From NCBI GenBank assembly GCA_001599915.1, contig BCIG01000032.1, positions 194,342-258,341 on the forward strand: a DNA stretch of 64,000 nt. The letters are read 5' to 3'. Under the pieces are notes generated by a model, which was not told the DNA's origin, did no database searches, and worked only from the letters and a program-made list of their open reading frames with translations. Both the position numbers and the translations under genes were made by a program. Source of the DNA: Symbiotaphrina buchneri. Its lineage: Eukaryota; Ascomycota; Symbiotaphrinales; Symbiotaphrinaceae. Below, in pieces: positions 24,801-36,290 of this stretch. Each line of letters begins with the position of its first letter. The first letter of the stretch is position 1.

Positions 24801-27800
24801 TTATAGACATAAGTCATCAGATTAAAGCCTTATATCAATATATATGATAGTTTAACATTCTGTAGATAGTACTATACAATAATCTTAATCTAATTCATTA
24901 TTATAGGATCAATGATCTATATATACATGGATATAAGGTATACTATGATCCTGATCAATTATAAGTTTTTGTAAAAGATAATACTCTAGTTAGAACATCA
25001 TTGTATAAATAAAAAGCTTATGGTATAAGATTTTAATAAACAAAAACATAAGATTGATAAATATATCCTTTTAAACCTGTACTTAACTGGATAAATTCTT
25101 ATAACAAGAAAGAAGATTGGTACTTATATCCAACAAAAAGCCTATATGGTAAATAACCTAAAAGCTATCATATTGATAGATATAAACATTATAGAACCAA
25201 AACAGATAATAGTAAATTTTATAACTTGTAAATTAATAGTTAACACTTATAAAGACATGAATATAGACCTTATTATTATCCTATAATCCTTTTACAGAGT
25301 TTATTAATCTGTTATAAATTAAAGATAAGTTTTAATTTCAGGAAACTTAATAATAATAATACTGGTTATATTCCTTAGAAATGCTATAATTTAAACAATC
25401 AAGATTATATCTTTACTTTAAATATCAAGGAAAACATCAATTAAATTATAAATCCTATAATATCTTGCATACAAATCTATAACAAGGTAACAACTCTTTT
25501 AATTATCTTTTAAAACTCTTAAATAGGTACTTTGGAAGATTATAATAAAGATAACCTCCAATGATTAAACCTATTATTAATAGAAACATTATATATAATA
25601 ACTGTTATCAATATAGTTAAAGATAAAATATATAAGGAAATAAAGCTACCTAATAACATAATAATCTATAGAAACCTATATAAAGTCAAAGAGTTTATAA
25701 AGTCAATTATAAAACATTTAAAACTCTGAAAAGACAGAAAAGATACAATATAACTTTTAGAATCAAAATTATTAAAAATCCTATTATATTCTAATTAACA
25801 GGAAAGAACAAGGCTAGATAGTTAAATTTATCTATTTAATAAAAAAGATTATATTATTATAGATAAGATATTTAATAAACTCTATAATCAGGATAAAATA
25901 ACATGAATTACCAATTGGATACCCTTTAATTCCCTAGTCTTTATGATCTGACAGATAGTAAAATCAAAATCAAGAGAATCTAAACATAAAAACAAGATGA
26001 TAATTGATATCAAAAACCTAAATTGTATATTAGAAATTAATACCTATCTACTCTTAATCTAAAAAGATATCTTAGGATCTATTCAAGGTTGTACTTATAT
26101 AACTATAATAGATGTTTTATTCTTCTTTTATCAGTTCCTGATTACAATTAATGATCATTATTTCCTGGTAATCAAGACTTATTAAAACTAAGAACAGTTT
26201 AACATAATACTGATAAAATATTATAACAGCCTTCTTTTTGCTTAGAAAGTAATTAATAACGTTCTATATATATATAAAAATTATATAAAAGCCTTTATAA
26301 ATGATATAATTATCTTCTCTAAAAGCTACCAGGATTATTTACAACATCTTTAAATTATCTTACAGTTATTGAATAACTGTTAAATTTATCTTGTTTTATA
26401 AAAGGCATTTATCAGCTATTCTTCTATAATGCTGTTAGGTTAGAGAATAAATCGCTTTGGACTTTTAACTGATAAAGAAAAGATTAAAGCTTTAGTAAAC
26501 CTAGAGTTTCTAAAGATGTTTATACAATTAAAAACATATATAAAGCTTATTAATTGATTGTAAAACATTATACCCTTTTACTTATAGATTGTAAGCCTTT
26601 TGTAACAAAGAAAAACTGAATTGCTTGTATATAGCCTAAAAGTAAGATAACTTAAATAAAACTATTTCTAGATTACAGTTATTGAACATTTATCTAACTA
26701 AGAACAAGAGAGCTTTAATAAACTATAAGAAATGTTCAAAACATGTTTAAACTTAATATATTATAATCTAGAATATAAGTTATACATTTATATTAATAGT
26801 TTTAAAAAATAGAAAGTAAACATAATAACATGCTATATAAAAGGCAATCTGAACAAATTAATAAAGAAAGAAAACATCCAGCTGAAATTATACCTTAGTA
26901 AAAAGTTAAACAACGTTAAACAAAGATATTAATCTATTAAGTTGAAAATAACTAAAGTTATATAGATTATATAGAAGTTTAAACAGATAATTGATTTTAT
27001 CTATCTTAAAAAGCTATCTATAATTATTTATATTGATTATACATCTATTATCAACATAATAGATTAAGTCTTGTTATTTATATTGTGGTGGGGAAGAGGG
27101 TGCAGAAGGTGCAGAAGGTGCAGAAGGTGATTTGCGCTTTTGCACCGATGTCACATGATGTGGTCCAAGCTCCAGCAGAACGGAACGGAACAACGTTTCT
27201 CCGGTGTTCTGCGCTCCAGGGATAAAAGCTTCCTTCTTGGTAGTCAGATAGAGCAGCATGTTGGATAGTGAATTCAGGACCTGTTTTGCTGGTGTTTCTT
27301 TCTTGTTTTGGATAGGTGATTTCTCTATGTGGTTTTCTATGTGATTTCTCTATGTGGCAGCCTGTGCAGAGGCTTTATTCCCATTGTTTTATCGCGGTGT
27401 TTCTCCTATAGCACATCTCCCTACCTATTCTCCTACCCGATTCGGTGGCTATCCACCTACCCCCAACTACCCCAGCACAATATCTTTAATGAACAAAGTT
27501 AACATATATTTAATCTAAGTATTCTAGTATCTCTTTCAGTTTGTAAAAAAAATAAAGTTATAATATAAACCAGGTAAAAAACATATTGTTCTGAATATAT
27601 TATTAAGATTTAAACAAAAGATAAAGTATAAAGCTTAATAAGATAAAAAACAATTAGAAAAGCTTAAGACCTTTAACTGTTCTAATATAATACTGATCAA
27701 ATTGATATTTAACTTTTAAGAATGACTTTAAAAGACCTATAATACTAATAAATACTGATAATAAATCAAAAAGTTAATAATTAACAATAATACAAAGATA

Positions 27801-29200
27801 GAAATGACCAAAGAAAACTAGTTATAGCTATTAACAAAAGCTAGGAATTAAAGCTTGAAATCCTTTATTTAGTTTATACTCTAAAACGACCTATTTTACT
27901 TTATTGATCAAAATAACTTCTAAGAATGTCTGTATATTCTAACAGCCTTTAAAAAGGACATAGACTGAAACAAGTCTTTGTTTAAATAACTTCTATATTA
28001 TACATTTATAAGCTCTTTAGGAAACTTAAGAAGTATATAGCTTATTATCATCTATATATATTGAATAGAACAATATATTACTTATTTAATAAAAGCTATC
28101 AACCTGTTTAGATATTAAACAAAATCTTTCACATATAAACTATTGATTTTATACTTGTTCTATCTGAAATTAAAGTATAGAACTTTATTATATCGATTAT
28201 TAACAAGACCTTTAAAAGGATAAAACTTGTACTAAGCTATAATAACTAGTCTGTTAAACAATAGATAATTACTATATTAAAAGAAGCTTATAATTAAAGA
28301 ATTTTAAAAACAATAATTTCAGATTAAAACTTTAAGTTCTTATCAGATCTTTAATAAGTAACCTTTAAGTAGTTAAGCTTTAAATCATTGATAACTACTG
28401 TATATCATTTCTAAGTAAACAGGTAATCTAAACAAATTAATCAGATAATACAGATTACTTTAAGATATTTCCTTATAAAGGATAAAAACTTAAAGAATTA
28501 GATATATTTCATCTAAACTCTTAAGTTTATGTTTAATAAAATATCTAATACAGCTATTGGATTTTTACCAGATAAAGTTATATATAAAAAGCATTTAAAT
28601 AATTAAATAATCCTGTTTTATAACAACCAGGTTAAAACTGATATTATAACTACTTGTTAAAGAATCTGTCATAAAGCTTTAAATATGATAACGTTTGTTA
28701 ATACCAGATATAAGATGTTGTTTAATATAAAAAATTAACCTATAATATTAAAATATAATAATAAAGTGTTTTTAAAGCTTTATTATAGTTATAAAGTACT
28801 GATTTAAGAAAACAAGAAATTATTAAATCAAAAAACAGAACTATTTAAGATTCTAAAACAAATAAGAAATCTAGCTTATAAACTTAATATACTGGTATAC
28901 TAAAGAATTCATTTGATAATCAACATTGTATAACTTAAACCTATTCCTAAAAAGAAAGATACTTTAGAATAAAGATCTTTCAAGGTTAAAAAGGTTATAA
29001 GGAAAATATTACATCAGTATGAATGCAAAAAGCTAAAGATTGAATATCTAATAAGGTAAAAAGGCTATAGCTTTAAATATAACCAATAATATAGTAAAAA
29101 GTTATTAGAAAACTTAAAAGAGCTATTTAAAGAGTATAAAGTTATATAATAAGGATTTAGACAGAAAGTAAATGTTAATTAGGTAATTTACAATCCTGTT
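21885..29200 (+). mobile_element. Ty3/Gypsy chromovirus fossil, RIP-degraded
   Basis: On the plus strand, traces of a Gypsy pol appear in the expected order. A reverse-transcriptase-like segment around 26100-26450 includes an aspartate-containing motif of the FIxDIxIFS type near 26300. Connection/RNase H-like sequence follows, then a region where integrase is expected (about 27.6-28.6 kb). A chromodomain-like stretch lies at about 29030-29150 (a WKGY-type core followed by an NxxxLL...LFKEY-like helix). The element is broken in very many places, all consistent with old RIP. It is interrupted by the insert at 27084-27479. LTR boundaries are not clear; the start is approximate, near a change in texture at 21885. 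The family is well supported by the chromodomain after pol; the age is old and undated. Confidence 0.65.
27084..27479. mobile_element. 396-bp unmutated insert, TG...CA ends, candidate solo LTR or MITE
   Basis: A block of normal base composition sits abruptly inside the AT-rich chromovirus relic. It begins TGTGGTGGGGAAG and ends with the imperfect inverse of that (CTACCCCAGCACA). It is flanked by ATAT at 27080-27083 and 27480-27483, a possible 4-bp target duplication, although ATAT is cheap in this context. TG...CA ends with a short duplication fit a solo LTR; the 13-bp imperfect inverted ends also fit a small non-autonomous DNA element. It contains a 9-bp tandem repeat (TGCAGAAGG, three copies near 27100) and a 61-codon minus-strand open frame with repeated SAP residues and no known domain. 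It shows no RIP signature, so it arrived after the surrounding decay, or is too short or rare to be targeted. Confidence 0.6.
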
Positions 29201-29326
29201 ATAATAAACAATAAGATGTTTTTATCTGATCTTTCTTTTCTCTTTATACTTTTACCATTAGTATCATTCTTTAATATCTGCAGAAAAGCTTTATAATCAT
29301 TGTTTATCTGTAAAGAAGTTATATTA

Positions 29327-29480
29327 TTATCTTTTATCTGTTATCTACAACTTTTTAATATACTGTATACCCTGTTGTTAAAAGTTTTATTATTGTCTTT
29401 TATCTATTATTTATAACTTTTTAACACATTATATATACTGTTGTTAATATTGCTATTATCTTTTATTTTATAACTTATAT
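29327..29480. repeat. Tandem repeat, about 63-bp unit, two and a half copies
   Basis: Units beginning TATCTTTTATCTGTTATCTA and TGTCTTTTATCTATTATTTA follow each other and both continue through ACTTTTTAA...CTGTTGTTAA. A third partial unit starts near 29455. The array lies just downstream of the chromodomain trace, so it may belong to the 3' non-coding part of that element. Confidence 0.6.
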
Positions 29481-29499
29481 ATATTACTTTATTATTTAC

Positions 29500-31470
29500 T
29501 ATAACAAAAAAGGATAAATATAAAGTGATTTAAACAATAATTGAAAACTTTAAACAATATGTAAGTATTATACAAATAAAAGACTTAGTTAAAGATTTAA
29601 TAAAGAAGAATATATATATATATATATGAATTCTAAACATTAAATCTTATAACATTTAAAATGGGAAAACACAAACAGGATAAGTTATAAAGGAAGATTA
29701 ACTGTTGTTTTATTTTTTATAATGAATACCATTAGAAAAATACTTTTACTTTGTGAAATTGGATGATTAAACCCTATATATCATCATGTCTTATATTATA
29801 TTCAATAAAATAAAATCATAGACCTATACCCTAGATTTTAACATTAATAACAATATATAAGCAAATTAGATATATGTAGGATTTTCAATAATGATTGGTT
29901 ACTAAGTTAGAATACTGGCTTTCTTTAATCTAGGTAATTGTAAAAAACAGGAAAACGTTATAATATGCTACAAAAAAGGGTTAAAGTACAAACTTGATAA
30001 ACAAGTCTGATATAACATCCTAAAAAAGGCTATAAATAACGATAAAATAGATAAAAAATGGTTTAATGATAAAAACAACATTGATTTAGACAGATTATAA
30101 GTGATATCATCTAAAGCCTCTTTATTATATAATGATAAGATTTAAAAGATAGGATTTCATAAAATATCAGCTTATAAAACGAAATATACAAAGTTAAAGA
30201 TGATATAAGAGGAATACTAGATAGATGACTTTATAGTTATAAATAATAAACCTTTTCAATCAAACATAAAGTATAAGCTTAGGTATTGAATCCTTGACAG
30301 TAATAATGATATCAAGAATAAAGAACAAAAGAAGTCATCTAAATTATAATCTTAAAAGCTCTAGAAACCTTGTATACGTATATTGTTCTTATCTTTAAAA
30401 ACGATAGCTTTTAATTTGATATCTTTAATTAAAACAAGAAATCCGATGTTTTTGACCTTTAAGTCAATAACAGCTTTTAACTTAATATCTTTAACCAGAG
30501 CTATGTTTTTAAACTTTAAGCTTAAGCTTTTAATTACCTTTTTATAACAAGAACAAGAACTTTTTAAGTTTAAAGCTGTATTCTAATAAGCTAAAACTGA
30601 ACTATAGAGTTAGAAGTTAATTATCACAAGATTATATAATAACCTTATATAATTAGAAGCTGAAAAGATAAAGATTAAAACCTTATACTAAAACTATATC
30701 AATGTTCTCAATATGACAATATATTGTATTAAAGTTCTAAAAGCTTTATAATATATAAACAAAAAGGTCTTTTTATATTATCTTTAAAAGAACTCTGATT
30801 AAATTATAATAATGATTGTTTTAGACAACCTAGATAAGCTATCAGATTATAGGTTCAGGGTGTTCTAGAAATCATAAGGATACTTAAAGGAATGGATCAA
30901 AAGTAAATTACTAAAGAGAAAGGAGATTATAGTCATAGAAGTAAAGTACAGGATAGATAAGCTATAAAGAGAGATAGAAAAGAACGTATTAGACAAAGAC
31001 AAAAAGGATGATGATAAAACAAGAGATGAAATGGCTAAAGCTGATGCTAGGAGTCTAAAGGAAAGGGATGTTAAAACTGTTTAGCTTTAGAATACAATAT
31101 CTACACATCTACAGTTCTAGAATACATAACTCTAGAATACAAAGTATAACAAGAATACTATACCTATACATTTACAGTTTCAAAATACAATATCTACACA
31201 TCTACAGTTCTAGAATGTACAATTTCAGAATATAAAATATAACAAAAATGCTATATCTATACATCTATAGTTTTAGAATACTACACCTACACATCTACAG
31301 TTTCAGAATACAACATTTAACGAACAACAGGCACCCATGGATTCCCAATTTCAATATGTAACTCTGGAGTTGGGTAGGATTACAGGACCAAGCAGGAAAG
31401 AAGATGGATCTCCTCCCAGTCATATCCAAATCTGCATCAGGTCGGATGGATATACAAGTCTGATTAATTT
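29500..31470 (+). pseudogene. Gene-like relic of unknown origin with charged coil region and Gln/Thr-type repeats
   Basis: Not recognised. Between the chromovirus relic and the AT-pure tract lies a less degraded stretch. Around 30950-31080 one frame reads as a lysine/glutamate-rich helix (DKDKKDDDKTRDEMAKADA). From 31080 to 31320 a degenerate repeat of about 22 bp (ACACATCTACAGTTCTAGAATAC-like) appears, which in one frame gives THLQFQN-type repeats. From 31320 to 31460 the sequence is nearly normal in composition and open (reading MDSQFQYVTLELGRITGPSR). An internal tandem repeat lies at 30390-30535. It could be a captured or duplicated host gene fragment or an unrecognised part of a transposable element. 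Its composition gradient suggests uneven RIP. Confidence 0.35.
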
Positions 31471-32865
31471 ATTATTAATTTAATTCTCTTTTAATAAAAA
31501 TTATATTTATAGATTAATTTAAATTTAAATTAATTTAATTAAAGATTTTATAATATTTAACATTTTATAATTATAAATATTAAGTTAAAATAATTAAACA
31601 GATAGTTAAATTAAATTTATTTAAAAATTAATATTTTCTAATTTATATAATTAATTAACAACTAATAATCAAGATAGAACAGATATAAATATAATGGATA
31701 ATATAATTAAAATAGTTAGAATAATTTAATTAAATAAAACAGATTATATTTTATACTATTTTATAATGTAAGTAAATCTATTACAAGGATTCAAAGGGTT
31801 GATATAAGAATAATAGATAGAACAAGGTTATATAATGTTATAAGAATATAGAACAAATATAAAAAAAGGTTATACATGTTTTTTGTTTTGATTTGGGTTG
31901 TGCTGGTAGAACAGGGGCAGGTTACATGTCTGCCATTCTTGGCGGCTTAGTGTAGTTTGTAACTTTTTGTATAATAGATAATGTTTCTAAGATAGAATTA
32001 CTCTTATAAAGTAATATTAATTTTTAACATCAGATATTATTATATAATGGTAAAATTTTTAGAATATCTCTTTATCTGATAGATATTACTAATTAACATT
32101 AAATATATTATTTTAGTAAAAATTCTTTTTATTTAACATATAATATTAATAAAACATTGATTAATAATATATATAATCAGATAAAAAGATAAGAATAATA
32201 TAAATTTTAAACAAATATTTTTTAATAAAGTAATAATAATTTAACTATAGTTTTTATATTTAATTATTTAATTTAAATAATTTTATAAAAATTAATTTCC
32301 AATTAAAAATAATTGATTAAAATCTTATTTAATTGATAAAATATCTAAACATTTAGAATTATCTAAATAGAATTTGAAATTCTAAAATTAAAAGAATAAA
32401 TATTATTTGTTTAATAATATTTGAATATATATAATTATATATATTATATATAAAAAGATAATAAAAGAATTAAAATTATAATTAAATCAAAGTTATATAA
32501 CTAGGATTAAATTTTAAATAGAATAAAGACTTATTTTATAAGTATATATAAATTATATGTTAGAACATAAATAATAATTTAAATTATATTATAAGCTAAT
32601 ATAAATTCTGTATTCTATTACAATTTAATTATTTAAACTCTTTAGAACATGTTTCTTTTATAAATCAAATATATTTAATTAACTTTAAGCTTTTCTATTA
32701 TTAACTTGATTTTAATAGAATAAATTAATTAATTAAGATTTTATATTACATCAAACTTGTTATTGATAAAAAATTTACTAGTATATTTATTAATATAATA
32801 TAAATATTTAATATTAAAAACTAATTAATTTAATTATATAAGTTTTTTAGTCCATAAAAACCAGG
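31471..32865. other. Near-pure A/T tract
   Basis: About 1.4 kb of almost uninterrupted A and T in TTAATTTAATTA-like strings, with one small GC-richer patch at about 31880-31970. I see no gene, repeat unit or domain trace. The texture is the same as 21480-21870 and 35440-35780, which suggests a shared origin or the end state of mutation. Confidence 0.6.
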
Positions 32866-32867
32866 CT

Positions 32868-33219
32868 TGTTCTTAGTATAATATAACATAGTATTTTGAC
32901 TGTTTAAGTTTAAATACCAAGAAACTTGATTATACATAATAGTTTAGATCTCTAATACCAGATACTACTAGTTATAAATGTAAATACTATTATCAAGTAT
33001 TTATTGTACATCATTAAACTATATTACTAACTGTTTATTAAATGTTTAATAAGTGTTTAGTAAATAACTTTAAATAAAACCTAATTTTATCTTGTGTAAA
33101 CAGGCTTGTTGTTAATATAGTATAATATAGTATTTTAACCTTTGAAGTTTTAAGCTTGTCTATCAAGAAACTTGATTATATATAGTAGTTTAAACTTAAT
33201 ACCCGATATTACTAGTTAT
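32868..33219 (+). repeat. Repeat family A, copies 1 and 2 (tandem; second truncated)
   Basis: Two adjacent direct copies begin AGGCTTGTT at about 32870 and 33101. Both carry the string AAGAAACTTGATTATA, then a GATA(T/C)TACTAGTTATA block. Copy 1 continues to a TAATTTTATCTTG block; copy 2 is cut at 33219 by a family C repeat. Both copies are more AT-rich than copies 3 and 4. Confidence 0.7.
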
Positions 33220-33308
33220 ATAGGGTTGTTATTAGTATAATGTTTACTAGTTAATATAGTTTACCAACCTGGTACTAAGTATAGGTTGATGTAGAGATCT
33301 GACACCAG
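33220..33308 (+). repeat. Repeat family C, copy 1 (fragment)
   Basis: A short copy of the family also seen at 34432-34555, 36291-36500 and 36503-36722. The diagnostic string here is TACTAAGTATAGGTTGATGT followed by AGATCTGACACCAGACC. Confidence 0.6.
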
Positions 33309-33907
33309 ACCAGGCTTGTTGTTGGTATGGTATATATCACCAAGTATAAATATACCACACCAGTGTTAAATATGGTCTGGTATCAAATTTTAATACCAGT
33401 GGTACTTAGTCATGATACCATATTCTACTGATACTAAATATAATATATACCAGATTACCAGATCAAAAAGATAAGATAAGAAAATTTTCTCTTTTGGAAT
33501 TACTTTTTGAAAGGGGTATAATATTACAAACAGGTAGGGTAGTAGTTGTACTGACTTAAGTTGCATTGGTAAACTATCATTGCTGTGTTAATTGTATAGT
33601 GTGTGTTTTCTAAGTACAGACATCTGTTTTGCTTAGAGCTAAACCCTAAACGTTAATCTGAATCAGGCCACCCTTTTCTGATGTGTTACATCTGGCATGT
33701 AACATATAAAATCAACACTTAACAGGTTCCATGTATATTCATAGTAATAAGCTATACTTAATTGGGTTCAATGTACAAGTAATTTGTATTAGTTAGTATA
33801 TATTAGTCTGTATTAATGTGTTTTACTATTTATTAGTACTTATAAATACAAGGTTAACTAAACCCAAAGAGTTAGTTTGAATACAATTATATTATATAAT
33901 CTTGTAT

Positions 33908-34430
33908 TCTGACTGACCTAGACTTGTTATTAGTATAGTATAGTATGGTATTTTGACCTTTTAAGCTTGTTTACCAAGAAACTTGACTATATATAGTAGT
34001 TTAGACCTATAATACCAGATACTACTAGTTATAAATACAAATACTACTATTAAGTATTCATTGTACTACTAAGCCGTGTTATCAACTGTTTAGTAAGTAC
34101 TTAGTAAACACTTAGTACGTAACTTTAAATGGAACTTAATTTTATCTTGGTAAATAATCAACCTTTTAAAATAATAAAAACATGGTTATATAACAAATTC
34201 TTTGTTAAACAGTACCCTTTTTGATTTTTGGGGATCCAATAAGGAATGGTTAAGATATTATCATTTTCTAGCTAATCCTAGCCCTAGGTTCTATGGTAAC
34301 CGGAAACGACAGGATAACAACAAGCTAGAAGTGTAAAAAAGATTTGGGACAGTAACTTAGTTAAAGTTCAGAAAAATTCCAAATTTAATCATATCTAACT
34401 GACCTGTCTCTTTTTACATAGCTTACCCAG
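33908..34430 (+). repeat. Repeat family A, copy 3
   Basis: A full-length-looking copy of about 520 bp, beginning with a variant of AGGCTTG (AGACTTG) and a GTATAGTATAGTATGG run. It includes CAAGAAACTTGACTATATAT, a TTAGTAA(A/G) series, then TAATTTTATCTTGGTAAATA and GGAATGGTTAAGATATTATC. It aligns along its length with copy 4 at 34558-35046. Confidence 0.75.
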
Positions 34431-34431
34431 G

Positions 34432-34555
34432 TTTGCCACTGGTATAGTGTTTACCAGTTGGTATAGTTTATCAAACCGGTACTAAGTACAGGTTGGTATA
34501 GAGATCTGATACCAGACTATTAGCTGGTTTGGTACAATGGTGTTTTTCCCTAGGT
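34432..34555 (+). repeat. Repeat family C, copy 2
   Basis: Begins CCCAGGTTTGCCACTGGTAT and carries ACTAAGTACAGGTTGGTATA then GAGATCTGATACCAGACT. It sits precisely between family A copies 3 and 4, and its reverse complement matches 36340-36500. Confidence 0.7.
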
Positions 34556-34557
34556 TG

Positions 34558-35046
34558 GCAGGCTTGCCGTTGGTATGGTATGGTATGGTATTTGGACCTT
34601 TTAAGCTTGCCTGTCAAGAAACTTGACTATATGTAGTAGTTCAGACCCCTAGTACCAGATACCACTAGTTACGAATACAAATACTATCACCAAGTATTCA
34701 TTATATATTATTTATACTGTTTACTAAGCGCTTAGTAAACGTTTAGCAAACAACTTTGACCGAAACCTAATTTTATCTTGGTGAATAATCAACATTTTAA
34801 TGAAAGAAAAACACGATTAAATCATATAGCAAATTTATTGCTGAATAATACCCTTTTTAAAATTTCAAAATCCGATTAGGAATGGTTGAGATATTATCAT
34901 TTTCTAGCTCTTAGACTCTACAAAGACTACAATGGTCAGGAACTACAGGATAGCAGCAAGCTGGAAGTGCAAAAAGGACTTGGGACAGCAGCTTGATTAG
35001 AATTCAAGAAAATACAAAATATGATTATATTCCAACCGACCTGCCT
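34558..35046 (+). repeat. Repeat family A, copy 4
   Basis: About 490 bp, starting AGGCTTGCCGTTGGTATGG with three TATGG units. This is the least AT-shifted copy, with strings such as CAAGAAACTTGACTATATGT and AAGTGCAAAAAGGACTTGGG that have close counterparts in copy 3. Because it keeps more C and G than the other copies, it may be the youngest or the least mutated. Confidence 0.75.
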
Positions 35047-35439
35047 GTTTGGGCCTAGTTTACCTCGTATTTATAAGCACTAATAAATAGTGAAACATAC
35101 TAATGCACACTAATATACACTAATTCAAACTAATGCAAGCTACCTCATACATTAAACCTGATTAGGTATAGTTTGTTACTATAAATATAGTCACAGAACT
35201 TGCTAAGTGCTAGTTCTATACCCCTTCCAAAAATGGTAATTCCAAAAGTTTTTTTTCTTATCTTATCTTTTTGATCTGGTGATCTGGTATTATACCACAT
35301 TTAACGCCCATAGAATATGGTATCATGACTAAGTACCACTGGTACCAAAAGTTGATACCAGACCACATTTAGCACCGGTGTGGTATATTCGTTTTCAGTG
35401 GTATATACCATACCACCAGCAAGCCTGACCTTACCTGTT

Positions 35440-35859
35440 TGTAATAAAAGGTTTAATATTTTAACTATATTAATATTTAGTATTAAGGTTTAAACCATTA
35501 TAAACATTTTATATTCTTAATAATTAAAATTAAAAAAATAAAATATTATATTATACTCTATTACCTATAAGTTTAATTAAAAATAATAATAGTTCAATTG
35601 ATTTAAATTAAATTTAAGATAATAAAATTTAAAGACAAAATAATCTAATAACAGATTTATTATATTAAAAGGTTAACACTAACCAAGATAAAAAAGAAAG
35701 TTTATTTTTTCTATTTGATTTATTGATATTAAACTTATTATTAAAATTGTATAGTTTGGTTTTTAATCATTTTAAATCTAACTACCAAGAGGTATCTATA
35801 GATTGGTATGGTTTTTTTTGAAAAATTTACCAAAATTCACTGGTTTCTAGTTTGGGTTT
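35440..35859. other. AT-rich spacer between repeat copies
   Basis: About 420 bp of AT-rich sequence like that at 31.5-32.8 kb. I see no gene or clear repeat in it. Confidence 0.6.
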
Positions 35860-36290
35860 TTGAAAGGTTGATTATTTACAGAGATAAAATTAAGTTTCGT
35901 TTAAAGTTCCTTACCAAGTGCTTAGTAAACGTTTACTGAATAGTTAGTAATACAGTTTAATAATATGTAATAAATACTTGGTGATAGTATTCGTATTTAT
36001 AACTATAGTGGTATCTGGTACTGGAAGTCTAAACTACTATATATAGTCAAGTTTCTTGGCAGACAAGCTTAAAAGGTCAAAATACCATACTATACCATAC
36101 TATTGATACTAACAAGCCTGGGCTAGGGTTACAATTAAAAAATGATGATATCTTAACCATTCCTAATCAGATTTTAAACTTAAAAAGGGGTATTATTCAA
36201 CAAAGAATCTATTATAGAACAATATTTTTTATTATATCAAGAGGTTGAATATTTACCAAGATAAAATTAAATTTGTTTAAAGATGTTATT
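35860..36290 (-). repeat. Repeat family A, inverted copies 5 and 6 (partial)
   Basis: In reverse orientation to copies 1-4. The segment 35860-36118 is the reverse complement of the AGGCTTG-end half and finishes AACAAGCCTGGG. The segment 36119-36290 is the reverse complement of the other half (GATATCTTAACCATTCCTAA, then AAGATAAAATTAAATTTG), so these are two separate partial copies end to end. Confidence 0.65.

Larger units (their letters stand above)
33309..35427. mobile_element. Large fold-back element (family B) with long inverted arms, filled by other repeats
   Basis: The left arm 33309-33880 and right arm 35048-35427 are inverted copies of each other. The left starts CAGGCTTGTTGTTGGTATGG; the reverse complement of the right starts CAGGCTTGCTGGTGGTATGG. 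Both then share the strings GTGGTACTTAGTCATGATAC and CAGATCAAAAAGATAAGATA, and end in a matching TTATTAGT-A-CTTATAAATAC segment. The left arm has about 190 bp not found in the right. The interior holds two direct copies of family A and one of family C. No coding region is visible. It looks like a non-autonomous fold-back or long-TIR element that collected nested insertions. Confidence 0.65.

Noticed and set aside
27100-27259. 61-codon minus-strand frame with SAP repeats as a gene
   Set aside because: It lies wholly inside the 396-bp insert, its repeat comes from a 9-bp tandem array, and it has no homologous feature I recognise.
33660-33680. Telomere-like CTAAACCCTAAAC
   Set aside because: Only one and a half units occur in an internal AT-rich position; no array.
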